NCBI GenBank assembly: GCA_910578105.1
Contig: CAJTPD010000009.1
Coordinates: 1 to 64,000 of the forward strand
Length of the DNA: 64,000 nucleotides
Reading direction: 5' to 3'
Origin: an uncultured Odoribacter sp.
Lineage (GTDB): Bacteria > Bacteroidota > Bacteroidia > Bacteroidales > Marinifilaceae
A program made the translations under genes and the position numbers. Of this stretch, positions 41,834 to 50,196 are shown piece by piece; positions within the stretch are counted from its first letter, which is position 1; every line of letters begins with the position of its first letter. The notes beneath the pieces are model-generated. The model was not told the DNA's origin. It worked only from the letters and a program-made list of their open reading frames with translations, and ran no database searches.

Positions 41834-43228
41834 ATGACATATCAGCAGATGAAAAAAGACAGAAACTTAAATAGAGACAGGCTCGATTTTGCGAACGACA
41901 ATATTGGTCCTATGTTCCGCTCGCTGTTTTTCCCGACGCTCGTCGGAATGATTTTCAATTCGGCATTGACAGTCATCGACGGCATCTTCGTCGGTCGGGG
42001 TGTGGGAACCGAAGGCATCGCGGCGGTGAATATCGTCGCTCCGGTTTTTATGGTCATCACCGGCATCGGACTGATGTTCGGAATCGGAGCCTCGGTCATA
42101 GCGAGCATCCGGCTGTCGGAAAACAAAGTGAAAGCTGCCCGTATCATCATGACGCAGGCTTTCATCGTCGGATTATTGCTTGTCGGGGTTATTGGTCTTG
42201 GAAGTTTTGTTTGCCCCCGTAGCATTGTTCAGGCACTGGGGTGCAGCCCGCTGCTTGAAGTGAATGCCGTGAGCTATCTGCTCTGGCTATTGCCCGGCTT
42301 GTTTTTCCTGTTCGTCGAGTGTGTGGGCATGATGCTCATCCGTCTGGACGGTGCGCCGAAGTATGCCATGACGATTCAGATCGTGGCTGCGGTCGTCAAT
42401 ATCGTACTCGATTGGTACATGGTGTTCCCGCTGGGCTGGGGAGTGACGGGGGCGGCATTAGCCACATCGATAGCCTGTGCCGTGGGAGGAGTGATGGTCT
42501 TTGCCTATTTCTTCCGGTTTGCGTACAAACTGCGGTTCTACCCGCTGAAACGAACCCTAACCTCGCTGTTGCTAACTCTACGCAATACAGGATACATGGT
42601 CCGTATCGGATTCGCTACCTTCCTGACAGAACTGGCTATGAGCGTCATGATGCTCACGGGAAACTATATGTTCATCTCCATGCTCGGTGAAGAAGGTGTC
42701 GCGGCTTTCGCCATTGCCTGCTATCTCTTTCCGGTTGTTTTCTCTATCAGCAATGCCGTTGCCCAGTCGGCACAACCGATTATCAGTTTCAACTACGGGG
42801 CGCATCTGCATCACCGCGTCAGCCGGACGCTGCGCATATCGGTTCTTACGGCTATGATATGCGGAGTATCGGTAACGGTCGGACTGTGGGCGGGAGCAGC
42901 GCAAGTCGCCCGCCTGTTTCTCAGTCCGCAGGAGATTGCCTATGGGCTGGCGGTCGAAGGTTTGCCGCTCTTTGCCTTGTGCGCCGTATTCTTCGCGATC
43001 AACATCGCCTTTATCGGTTACTATCAGAGCATCGAGAAAGCGATGGTTTCCACCGTATATACGCTGTTGCGGGGCATATTGTTCCTTGTGCCGTGCTTCG
43101 TCCTGTTACCCCGGACATTCGGCGTCCCCGGTCTATGGCTCGCCATTCCGGCAGCGGAACTGCTGACCTGTGCCGTCATTTACATCCGATACGTCCGGCA
43201 GAAAATCATCAGTGTCACGAAATATTAA
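41834..43228 (+). CDS. MATE-family efflux transporter
   Basis: A 464-residue, 12-helix MATE protein. Diagnostic features: GPMFRSLFFPTLVGMIFNSA, IDGIFVGRGVGTEGIAAVNI, and the duplicated half MVRIGFATFLTELAMSVMML with AQPIISFNYG. MATE pumps export cationic drugs or metabolites using Na+ or H+. The gene is flanked by two AraC regulators; the divergent one at 40867 is the likelier controller. The convergent AraC gene at 43231 starts 2 bp beyond its stop. Confidence 0.93.
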   Translation: MTYQQMKKDRNLNRDRLDFANDNIGPMFRSLFFPTLVGMIFNSALTVIDGIFVGRGVGTEGIAAVNIVAPVFMVITGIGLMFGIGASVIASIRLSENKVKAARIIMTQAFIVGLLLVGVIGLGSFVCPRSIVQALGCSPLLEVNAVSYLLWLLPGLFFLFVECVGMMLIRLDGAPKYAMTIQIVAAVVNIVLDWYMVFPLGWGVTGAALATSIACAVGGVMVFAYFFRFAYKLRFYPLKRTLTSLLLTLRNTGYMVRIGFATFLTELAMSVMMLTGNYMFISMLGEEGVAAFAIACYLFPVVFSISNAVAQSAQPIISFNYGAHLHHRVSRTLRISVLTAMICGVSVTVGLWAGAAQVARLFLSPQEIAYGLAVEGLPLFALCAVFFAINIAFIGYYQSIEKAMVSTVYTLLRGILFLVPCFVLLPRTFGVPGLWLAIPAAELLTCAVIYIRYVRQKIISVTKY

Positions 43229-43230
43229 GA

Positions 43231-44145
43231 TCAGGAAGCCGTCATCCTGTTCCTGAACTCCTTCGGCGTACAGCCTTCCTGCCGTTTGAAGAACCGGATG
43301 AAATGCTGCGGATACTGGAATCCGAGCGATTCGGAAATCTGCTTGATTGTATCTGCCGGCTCAAGCATCCGCTCCTTGGCAACAGTAATCATCTTCAACT
43401 GTATGTACTCCTGCGCCGTCTTCCCCGTTTCCTGCTTCACCAAATCCCCGAAATAATTGGGCGAAAGACAAATCTTGTCGGCGAAATACTTCACGGTCGG
43501 GATTCCTTCCTTCGCCGCCGTATCCGAATAGAGGTAATCGTCCAACAGCCGCTCGAAACGTGCCAACGCATCGTGATTCATGTCCTCGCGCGTGAAGAAC
43601 TGCCTTTCGTAGAAACGCATGCAATAGTTGAGCAGCACTTCGATATTAGAAACAATCAGCGACTTGGAGAACTTGTCGATAGGATGCTGCAACTCACGGA
43701 CAATCTTCTCCATGTAATCTTGCAGGATGATGCGCTCTTCCGTCGAAAGATGCAATGCCTCGTTGGATGCGTAGGAGAAAAACGAATACTGCTTCATCTT
43801 CTGCCCCAATAAGGTACGGTGCAGGAAATCGGGATGGAACAACAAACCGATGGCTTCCGGTGCGGGGCCGTCCTCCAACCTATGGACGCTGATTGTCTGT
43901 CCCGGAGCGAAACTCACGACCGTTTCATCGTCGAAATCATAGACCGTCTTTCCGTAGTTGATGATGCACCCGGTCGTCTTTTTGAGAAACAGCGCATAAA
44001 ATCCCAGCGTCATACGGTGTGTCGGTTGCGGCACGGAGCCGTCGAAATGCACGATGCCGACCAACGGGTGGCGTGTCTCGAACCCGAAAAACCGGTTATA
44101 CTGTTCGATGGTGTCAGCCTTTACTATATCCGCAGTATGATCCAT
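43231..44145 (-). CDS. AraC-family regulator of the dehydrogenase cluster
   Basis: A 304-residue AraC protein. The N-terminal domain (GIVHFDGSVPQPTHRMTLGFYALFLKKTTGC) resembles effector-binding cupins. The C-terminal HTH pair reads GIPTVKYFADKICLSPNYFGDLVKQETGK and DTIKQISESLGFQYPQHFIRFFKRQEGCTPKEFR. It is divergent from an alcohol dehydrogenase operon, and the gap between them holds four regularly spaced direct repeats, so it is the probable activator of that operon. The inducer may be an aldehyde or electrophile; that is speculation from the target genes. Confidence 0.9.
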   Translation of the reverse strand: MDHTADIVKADTIEQYNRFFGFETRHPLVGIVHFDGSVPQPTHRMTLGFYALFLKKTTGCIINYGKTVYDFDDETVVSFAPGQTISVHRLEDGPAPEAIGLLFHPDFLHRTLLGQKMKQYSFFSYASNEALHLSTEERIILQDYMEKIVRELQHPIDKFSKSLIVSNIEVLLNYCMRFYERQFFTREDMNHDALARFERLLDDYLYSDTAAKEGIPTVKYFADKICLSPNYFGDLVKQETGKTAQEYIQLKMITVAKERMLEPADTIKQISESLGFQYPQHFIRFFKRQEGCTPKEFRNRMTAS

Positions 44146-44243
44146 ATTCTATAAATGCTTTTCTTTCAATAACGTATATTTCTTATTCGCAATACAAAGG
44201 AAATGCTTTTTCCCCGATAATAAAAACATCATAGGGCAAAACA

Positions 44244-44353
44244 CGTAATTCGGGTACTTTTATCCGTAAGCCGGGTACTTTACTGAATATCATAATGAAA
44301 CGCTTGTAATAAAACCCGTAATCGGGGTACTTCTGTCCGTAAGACAGGTACCG
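44244..44353. promoter_or_regulatory. Four direct-repeat AraC operator half-sites
   Basis: Copies of CGTAAnnCGGGTACTT start at 44244, 44265, 44317 and 44338. Within each pair the spacing is exactly 21 bp (two helical turns); the pairs are 73 bp apart. The last copy overlaps the place where a -33 box would lie for the TAATTTTG at 44374-44381, an activator-type layout. Confidence 0.8.
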
Positions 44354-44373
44354 TGTCACATCATGGAACTCCC

Positions 44374-44381
44374 TAATTTTG
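44374..44381 (+). promoter_or_regulatory. -7 element of the dehydrogenase operon promoter
   Basis: TAATTTTG matches the Bacteroidota -7 consensus, 38 bp upstream of the ATG. There is no TTTG at the -33 position; the operator repeat occupies that place, so an activator is presumably needed. Confidence 0.6.
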
Positions 44382-44418
44382 CATCGTACAAAAAACAATC
44401 ATTCAAAATCAAGCAAAT

Positions 44419-45561
44419 ATGAAACGTATAGTAATTACAACCATGACGGCTTTGGCATTCTTCGCTTCTGCCGTCGCTCAAGACCAAACCGGACGCGTAC
44501 CCGCAAAAGGATTCGCCATGTTCTCCGCCGAAGACACCTTCCATCCTTACGAGTTTACCCGTCATGCCATCGGCGACAACGACATTCAGATCGAAATCCT
44601 GTATGCCGGCATCTGCCACAGCGACCTGCACGCCGCTTGGGACGAGCAGCAAGAACAGGGATTGCACGCCGCTTACCCCATGATTCCGGGACACGAAATC
44701 GCCGGACGTGTTGCGAAAGTCGGCAAGAACGTCACGAAATTCAAGGTCGGCGATCTGGCAGGCGTCGGCTGCATGGTCAACGCCTGCGGACATTGCTCCT
44801 CCTGCGAGATGCACAAGGAGCAGTTCTGCGAAAAGGGTACGACCTTTACCTACAATTCCAAAGACATCTACCACGACGGCGAGATGGCAATGGGCGGCTA
44901 CTCGGACAACATCGTGGTAAGCGAGAACTTCGCCATCAAGATACCTGCAAACGCCGACCTGAAACGGGTCGCCCCGCTTTTGTGCGCGGGCGTGACGACT
45001 TGGTCGCCCATTCATTTCAGCAACGTCAGGAAAGGCGATAAGGTGGCGGTTGCCGGTTACGGCGGACTGGGACACATGGCAGTACAATATCTGGTGGACT
45101 TGGGAGCCGATGTGACCGTGTTCGACCGCATCGAGGAGAAGCGTGCCGATGCCGCCCGTATGGGTGCTACCCGTTACGTGAATGTGAACAATCCCGAAGA
45201 GATGAAGGGACTGCGCAACACGTTCGATTTTATCATCAGCACTATCCCCGCCAACTACGAGCCGATACAATATGTCGCCATGCTGAAAATGGGCGGTGAA
45301 ATGGCTATCGTGGGACTTCCCGACAAATCGACGCTCAACATAGCCAACATGGCTTTCCTCTCCCAGCGCAAGGTGTACGGCTCGCTTATCGGCGGTATTA
45401 AAGAAACGCAGGAGATGCTCGACTATTCGGTGGCGCACGACATCTATCCCGAAGTGGAAATCATCAAGGCGGATGCTTCCGAAATAGACAAGGCTTGGCG
45501 CAACGTAGCCGACGGGAAAGTGAAGTTCCGCTATGTAATCGACATGAGTACGATAAAATAA
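44419..45561 (+). CDS. Zinc-dependent alcohol dehydrogenase with signal peptide
   Basis: A 380-residue MDR-family dehydrogenase of the cinnamyl-alcohol/YahK type. Catalytic zinc ligands: GICHSDLH and PGHEIAGRV. Structural zinc cysteines: C.HCSSCEMHKEQFC. Nucleotide fold: AGYGGLGHMAVQ. Typical members reduce aldehydes with NADPH in the cytosol, yet here the ORF opens with a classical signal peptide (MKRIVITTMTALAFFASAVAQ) before AKGFAMFSAEDTFHP. Either it is exported, or translation starts at Met34. First gene of an AraC-controlled cluster with an acetyltransferase, a hydrolase and a flavodoxin. Confidence 0.9.
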   Translation: MKRIVITTMTALAFFASAVAQDQTGRVPAKGFAMFSAEDTFHPYEFTRHAIGDNDIQIEILYAGICHSDLHAAWDEQQEQGLHAAYPMIPGHEIAGRVAKVGKNVTKFKVGDLAGVGCMVNACGHCSSCEMHKEQFCEKGTTFTYNSKDIYHDGEMAMGGYSDNIVVSENFAIKIPANADLKRVAPLLCAGVTTWSPIHFSNVRKGDKVAVAGYGGLGHMAVQYLVDLGADVTVFDRIEEKRADAARMGATRYVNVNNPEEMKGLRNTFDFIISTIPANYEPIQYVAMLKMGGEMAIVGLPDKSTLNIANMAFLSQRKVYGSLIGGIKETQEMLDYSVAHDIYPEVEIIKADASEIDKAWRNVADGKVKFRYVIDMSTIK

Positions 45562-45641
45562 AGTGCAAACGAGAGCAGAGCCAAACTTGTTTGAGCTATG
45601 CCGAGTATAGCCTTTATTATGAAAATAAGGAGGACGTAACG

Positions 45642-46217
45642 ATGAACGATATTATAGAAAGAATGCGGAACGGAAAGCGGATTCCGGAAACGGATTCCGA
45701 CTTTCCCCATTTGTGCGAGGAGATCGAGAACACGCGGCGACTCGTCGGAGAACTCAACACCGGCTATCATACTCCCGATGAAGTGCGTACGCTGCTCGAA
45801 CGCATCTGGGGACAGCCTTTGGATGCCTCGGTGCGTATGTTCCCGCCGTTTTATACGGCTTTCGGAAAGACAACCCGTGTGGGCAAAGAGGTGTTCATCA
45901 ACTTCGGCTGCACGTTCCTCGACCAAGGCGGCATCACGCTCGAAGACGGCGTATTCATCGGACCGGGAGCGAAAATTCTGACGGAGCACCATCCCGAAGA
46001 ACCGGCTTTGCGACATCGGCTGTTGGTCAAGCCCGTAATCGTCCGCCGCAACGCGTGGATCGGTGCGGGTGCGATGATACTGCCGGGCGTTATCGTCGGT
46101 GAGAATGCCATTGTTGCAGCCGGAGCTGTCGTGACGAAAGACGTGCCCGACAATACCGTTGTCGCGGGCGTTCCTGCTAAGATATTAAGGAATATAAACA
46201 CCTCGAATCATGAATAG
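45642..46217 (+). CDS. Left-handed beta-helix sugar O-acetyltransferase (Maa/LacA-like)
   Basis: A 191-residue hexapeptide-repeat acetyltransferase. The ATG at 45642 is preceded by AAGGAGG (45627-45633), deciding the start over longer frames. N-terminal domain: MNDIIERMRNGKRIPETDSD and TRRLVGELNTGYHTPDEVRT. Helix: FGKTTRVGKEVFINFGCTFL; ILTEHHP holds the catalytic His pair; GAGAMILPGVIVGENAIVAA and NTVVAGVPAKIL end it. It transfers acetyl from acetyl-CoA to a sugar or small alcohol. It overlaps the next gene by 8 bp. Confidence 0.9.
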   Translation: MNDIIERMRNGKRIPETDSDFPHLCEEIENTRRLVGELNTGYHTPDEVRTLLERIWGQPLDASVRMFPPFYTAFGKTTRVGKEVFINFGCTFLDQGGITLEDGVFIGPGAKILTEHHPEEPALRHRLLVKPVIVRRNAWIGAGAMILPGVIVGENAIVAAGAVVTKDVPDNTVVAGVPAKILRNINTSNHE

Positions 46218-47277
46218 AAAGTTAATTGTGCTCTTCGTGATATGCACTATGATTATCACGGGAACATCCTGTAAAAGAACAAATAATATGAATAACGAAA
46301 AGAATATGGAAAATCTGAATTTAACCGCCGAATGGGACAAGACCTTCCCGCAGAGCGACAAAGTAATCTACAGCAAGGTAACATTCACCAACCGTTACGG
46401 TATCACACTGGCGGCTGATATGTATATACCGAAAAATACCACCGGAAAACTGCCAGCCATCGCCGTTTGCGGTCCGTTCGGGGCTGTCAAGGAACAGGCT
46501 GCCGGACTTTATGCCCAGACAATGGCCGAGCGCGGTTTTCTGACCCTTGCTTTCGACCCCTCTTATACCGGAGAGAGCGGAGGCGAACCCCGCTACGTGG
46601 TATCGCCCGACATCAACACCGAGGATTTCTCGGCTGCCGTCGATTTCCTTGCTACCAGCGATAAGGTCGATCCCGAACAAATCGGCATCATCGGCATTTG
46701 CGGCTGGGGCGGACTGGCGATCAATGCCGCAGCCGCTGACCCGCGCATCAAGGCTACCGTCGCCTCGACGATGTACGATATGAGCCGCGTCAATGCCAAC
46801 GGCTATTTTGATGCCAACGATAATGCCGAAGCACGTAACGCACTCCGTAAAACACTGGCTGCACAGCGCACCGAAGATTTCCGCAATGGCTTCCCAAAGC
46901 CGGGCGGCGGCGTCCCCGATGAACTGCCGGCCGATGCGTCGCAGTTCTTCAAGGATTACCATGCCTACTACAAGACCCCGCGCGGTTATCACAAACGTTC
47001 GCTCAACTCCAATCAGGGACGCAATGCGACGGAGGCTATTCCGTTTATCAACTTCCCGCTTATGAGCCGTGCGGATGAAATCGAAAAGGCCGTGCTTATC
47101 ATTCATGGCGAAAAGGCTCACTCCCGTTACTTCGGTGAAGATGCGTTCAAAAAACTGAAAGGCGACAACAAGGAACTGATGATTATTCCCGATGCAAGCC
47201 ATACAGACCTTTACGACAATTTGGCAGTCATCCCATTTGACAGGATGGAAGCATTTTTTCAAAAGAATTTAAAATAA
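46210..47277 (+). CDS. Alpha/beta hydrolase lipoprotein, dienelactone-hydrolase type
   Basis: A 355-residue protein with lipobox TGTSC (Cys21). The fold core includes TLAADMYIPKNTTGKLPAIA, FDPSYTGESGG and the nucleophile elbow GICGWGG, where the nucleophile is Cys164 as in dienelactone hydrolases. The catalytic His is in IIPDASHTDLYD. Such lipoproteins usually hydrolyse esters or lactones at the cell envelope. It begins inside the acetyltransferase gene (8-bp overlap) and ends 11 bp before the flavodoxin, so the cluster is one operon. Confidence 0.88.
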   Translation: MNRKLIVLFVICTMIITGTSCKRTNNMNNEKNMENLNLTAEWDKTFPQSDKVIYSKVTFTNRYGITLAADMYIPKNTTGKLPAIAVCGPFGAVKEQAAGLYAQTMAERGFLTLAFDPSYTGESGGEPRYVVSPDINTEDFSAAVDFLATSDKVDPEQIGIIGICGWGGLAINAAAADPRIKATVASTMYDMSRVNANGYFDANDNAEARNALRKTLAAQRTEDFRNGFPKPGGGVPDELPADASQFFKDYHAYYKTPRGYHKRSLNSNQGRNATEAIPFINFPLMSRADEIEKAVLIIHGEKAHSRYFGEDAFKKLKGDNKELMIIPDASHTDLYDNLAVIPFDRMEAFFQKNLK

Positions 47278-47288
47278 CTATTAAAACT

Positions 47289-47918
47289 ATGAGAATGTGG
47301 TTATTATCTGTATTATTACCGGGACTCCTATTGACCACCCATGCTTGCAGTCCGACCGAAGAGCCGGTGAAGCCTGAAGAACCGACAATCGTTCCTAACC
47401 CCGACCCTGAGTCGGAACCCGATCCAAATCCTGACCCGCAACCTTCTAGTGACCGTGCCTTGGTAGTCTATTTTTCCTGCACGAACACCACGAAAGGCAT
47501 TGCCGACCGGATTGTCTAGGCGACCGATGCGGCGACTTGGCGCATCGAGCCTGAAATAGCTTATACGTCCGAGGATTTGAACTACAACAATTCGTCTTCC
47601 CGTGCCAACCGTGAGCAGAACGATCCGTCGGCACGTCCTGCCATCAAGGGAAAATGCGAAAACCTCGCCGACTACGATGTGGTTTTCCTCGGTTATCCCA
47701 TCTGGTGGGGCAAAGCTCCGAAAGTCATTTTCACTTTTCTCGAAAGCCATGACCTCGCGGGCAAGACCGTCGTTCCGTTCTGCACCTCGCACTCCAGCGG
47801 CATCGGGTCGAGCGATACCGACCTGCATCGTCCTGCGACCGGAGCCGCACGCTCCATGCCTCTGCGGCAAAGCGGCTTATGTAATCATCCAGATTGTCCC
47901 GCCACAGAGGGAGCTTAA
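47289..47918 (+). pseudogene. Broken flavodoxin lipoprotein
   Basis: The frame starts with a lipoprotein signal (LLTTHAC), a Pro/Glu/Asp-rich linker and the FMN phosphate loop (YFSCTNTTKGIADRIV), then hits TAG at 47517-47519. The same frame continues as good flavodoxin (ATWRIEPEIAYTSEDLNYNN; DYDVVFLGYPIWWGKAPKVI; VVPFCTSHSSGIGSSDTDLH) to about 47830, where homology ends and foreign sequence follows. So it has both a nonsense codon and a 3' truncation at a recombination junction. The intact protein would be an envelope electron carrier serving the neighbouring enzymes. Confidence 0.85.
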
Positions 47919-47967
47919 GTTCGGCGGCAGCCTTGCGTATTGTTTTGAGCTCCTGGTTTTCCTCCAT
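47832..47967 (-). pseudogene. Truncated mobile-element ORF (5' part only)
   Basis: An ATG at 47967 opens MEENQELKTIRKAAAELKLP, LWRDNLDDYISRFAAEAWSV, RLRSQ and then runs into the antisense of the flavodoxin remnant. The junction near 47830 is where a mobile-element end met the flavodoxin gene. The family is not recognised. Confidence 0.45.
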
Positions 47968-48033
47968 CTTTGAATCAGTTATTATATATATGAACGTAAA
48001 GCCTGCTGTGCGCTCATAGCGGCGGTAAGAGCA

Positions 48034-48129
48034 TCAAGGGTCGACATGGCATGCTGCTCGATTGATGCAGCTGTTGCTGCGGGTTACAAAGGATTTGCCA
48101 CAAAAACTGCATTTTCGGGTTGCTTTCAT
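48034..48129 (-). pseudogene. N-terminal remnant of a zinc-ribbon/HTH element protein
   Basis: MKATRKCSFCGKSFVTRSNS then CINRAACHVDP and a stop. The Cys-x2-Cys-GK(S/P)F start parallels MEVRKICQWCGKPFIAQKTT of the intact gene at 1462-2340, and the upstream DNA of both shares GTAAAC/GTCAAC motifs. It is a leftover of an element related to the one beside mnmE. Confidence 0.6.
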
Positions 48130-48802
48130 ACTGCTTTATCGTTTACTGGGATTTCTCCAATCCTGTATTCCTGATGTGGTGAACGGATGTAAACGGCTGT
48201 AAACCCTTGTCAACTGTCTGCACGGTGTGACAAAAAACAAGCTCCGCAAATTCTCCACGTCAGAAATACGTCTCAAAAATATGTGGAAATTCGGGAAGCA
48301 TCAAAAAGCAGTCGGAAAGTGTTAATTTTTAAAATATATTGATAATTAAAGGTTTATGCTTGGATATTTCTGATTATTTTTGGTTATTTTACGCTTCTAA
48401 ATACATTAAAGAACTTATACCTATTTTTGCAAAAAATCTATGGGACCCAACAAGCGGGTTTTAGCAAAAGATAAAATAAAAGTTTGATTCGGGCAGAAAT
48501 CTGTCAGCTTTAGCCTCCGTCCCGACAAACAAGCGGAGTTTTTTTGAATGCAGAACTTTAGGTGGTCACTTTTCACCATTTTAAAAAGAGCAGTTTTACC
48601 ATTTCTTCCACCAAAAACAAAGTATGTCCTCCTTACTCAACCGGATTTGAGTTACTCCGAAACGCTTTGCCCTTATCGACGAGAGGGCAGGTTTCCTCTC
48701 TGAAGCCAGGAAACTTTACAAAAAGATCGGACAACTAAACAGGCAAAAGATGCAAACAATTTTAAAAGCAAAAATCAGATAATCAAAAGTTAGTTAAAAC
48801 GT
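48130..48802. other. Noncoding element-boundary region upstream of the invertase gene
   Basis: About 670 bp without a credible gene. It begins with the GTAAAC/GTCAAC element-end motifs (48187-48215), then AT-rich DNA, a terminator-like hairpin (48515-48538) and a short leader to the recombinase gene. The GC-rich block to the left gives way here to AT-rich DNA. Confidence 0.45.
48515..48546 (+). terminator. Rho-independent terminator-like hairpin
   Basis: CTCCG (48515-48519) pairs with CGGAG (48534-48538), followed at once by seven T. It lies about 260 bp upstream of the recombinase gene and may end transcripts entering from the mobile-element side. Confidence 0.55.
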
Positions 48803-50017
48803 ATGGCAAGTGTAAAAGTGAAATTTCGTCCCTCCACTCAAGAAAGAAAAGAAGGAACAATCTATTACCAGGTAATTCATAAGCGAATTGTGCGCCAATT
48901 GGCAACCGATTATAAGATTTACGAACATGAATGGAATGCCAGAAAATCTATGCTTCCGAATGCCGACAATACCCAACGCAATCATCAGCTTATCGAACTC
49001 CGGAAATGTATCGACCAGGACATTGAACGATTAAAACGTATTATACTCGAACTTGACCGTAAAGGCCTGCCTTACGAAGCTGCTGATGTAATATCCGAAT
49101 ACCGACTCAGAATACAGGAATATTCGCTGTTTAATTTCATGCAGAGCGTCATCTCGCTGTTGAAGCAGATGGGTAAAACCCGAACAAGCGAAACCTATAT
49201 AGCTACATTGAACAGCTTTAAGCAATACCGCAATGGTGAAGACATCATGTTCGATTCCATCACATCAGATGAGATACAATTATACGAGGCATACATGGTA
49301 AAACGGGGCGTTTGTCCCAACACAACCTCCTTTTATATGAGAATACTTCGTGCGGTCTATAACCGTGCCGTCGAGAAAGATATCACTAAACAGTGCTATC
49401 CTTTTAAACATGTTTATACCGGAGTGAGTAAGACCATGAAAAGAGCAATTTCCATCAATGAAATCAAGCGAATCAAGCAACTAGATTTATCATTGAAACC
49501 ATCAATGGCACTCGCAAGAGACATTTTTCTGTTCAGCTTTTACACTAGAGGTATGGCCTTTGTAGATATCGCATATCTTCGCAAAAAAAACATACAGAAC
49601 GGCATCATCACATACCGCAGACACAAAACCGGACAACAACTTCATATCAAGGTTGAGAAATGCACACAGGAAATCATTAACCTATACAAGGACACCGGGA
49701 CTGATTATGTTTTTCCTATCATTAAGACTACCGGCGACGAATATCGCCAATATAAAAACGCTCTTCGAGCAGTTAATGGTAAACTCAAAGATATTGGCAA
49801 AATGATCGGTACTCCAGTCAAACTGACCACATACGTCAGCCGCCACTCATGGGGAAGTGCAGCCCGGTCGAACAATATTCCGATTTCGGTAATCAGCGAG
49901 TCAATGGGGCACGACAACGAACAGACTACGCAAATCTACCTCGCCTCACTCGACACCGCCGCAATTGATGAAGCAAATACCAAAATTCTTAAGAAACTGT
50001 TATCGGGGATGGTTTAG
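48803..50017 (+). CDS. Tyrosine recombinase, probable invertase of the adjacent promoter switch
   Basis: A 404-residue recombinase: N-terminal arm domain (VKVKFRPSTQERKEGTIYYQ), SAM-like domain (FNFMQSVISLLKQMGKTRTS) and catalytic domain with FYTRGMAFVDIAYLRKKNI, the Lys strand YRRHKTGQQLHI, YVSRHSWGSAA and MGHDNEQTTQIYL carrying the nucleophilic Tyr. 'RGMAFVDI' and 'SRHSWGS' are typical of the Bacteroidota Tsr-type recombinases that invert promoters, as opposed to classical integrases. The gene ends 8 bp before a perfect 22-bp inverted repeat, the left border of a 149-bp promoter segment, so that segment is its likely substrate. Confidence 0.88.
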   Translation: MASVKVKFRPSTQERKEGTIYYQVIHKRIVRQLATDYKIYEHEWNARKSMLPNADNTQRNHQLIELRKCIDQDIERLKRIILELDRKGLPYEAADVISEYRLRIQEYSLFNFMQSVISLLKQMGKTRTSETYIATLNSFKQYRNGEDIMFDSITSDEIQLYEAYMVKRGVCPNTTSFYMRILRAVYNRAVEKDITKQCYPFKHVYTGVSKTMKRAISINEIKRIKQLDLSLKPSMALARDIFLFSFYTRGMAFVDIAYLRKKNIQNGIITYRRHKTGQQLHIKVEKCTQEIINLYKDTGTDYVFPIIKTTGDEYRQYKNALRAVNGKLKDIGKMIGTPVKLTTYVSRHSWGSAARSNNIPISVISESMGHDNEQTTQIYLASLDTAAIDEANTKILKKLLSGMV

Positions 50018-50025
50018 CAAATTTG

Positions 50026-50047
50026 CACACTCTTTGAAAGAGAGCGA
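50026..50047 (+). repeat. Left 22-bp inverted repeat of the invertible promoter
   Basis: A perfect inverted match to 50197-50218. It contains the internal dyad CTCTTT-G-AAAGAG, the expected shape of a tyrosine-recombinase core site with two inverted half-sites. Confidence 0.95.
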
Positions 50048-50196
50048 TTTGCAGGTGCAAATATAGTCAAAACTCTGAATTTTAACAAATTTTCGCCAAA
50101 ATTGCAAACATTTTATGTTGAAAAACATAAGAAAATTGAGCAAATCAGCCTTTATTTTAACATTTTATATTGATTTTAAGCTATATCCGAATCCTG
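50048..50196. promoter_or_regulatory. 149-bp invertible promoter segment (OFF orientation here)
   Basis: The DNA between the two repeats is AT-rich and gene-free. Its only consensus promoter is on the minus strand (50089-50058), so as assembled it fires towards the recombinase gene and not towards the operon at 50247. No TAnnTTTG reads rightwards in the segment. After inversion the -7 box would lie at 50179-50186 on the plus strand, about 60 bp before the operon start codon. Confidence 0.85.
50058..50089 (-). promoter_or_regulatory. Consensus Bacteroidota promoter inside the invertible segment
   Basis: On the minus strand TTTG (50089-50086), 20 bp, TATATTTG (50065-50058): an exact fit to the consensus. 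Confidence 0.85.

Noticed and set aside
44356..45438. 360-codon minus-strand frame opposite the alcohol dehydrogenase
   Set aside because: Antisense shadow; the plus-strand frame has full zinc-site and Rossmann motifs.
46321..47262. 313-codon minus-strand frame opposite the alpha/beta hydrolase
   Set aside because: Antisense shadow; the hydrolase frame has a lipobox, nucleophile elbow and catalytic His.
48803..50017. Integrase of an integrative element
   Set aside because: Possible, but the adjacent perfect inverted repeats around a promoter and the RGMAFVDI/SRHSWGS motif variants favour a promoter invertase.
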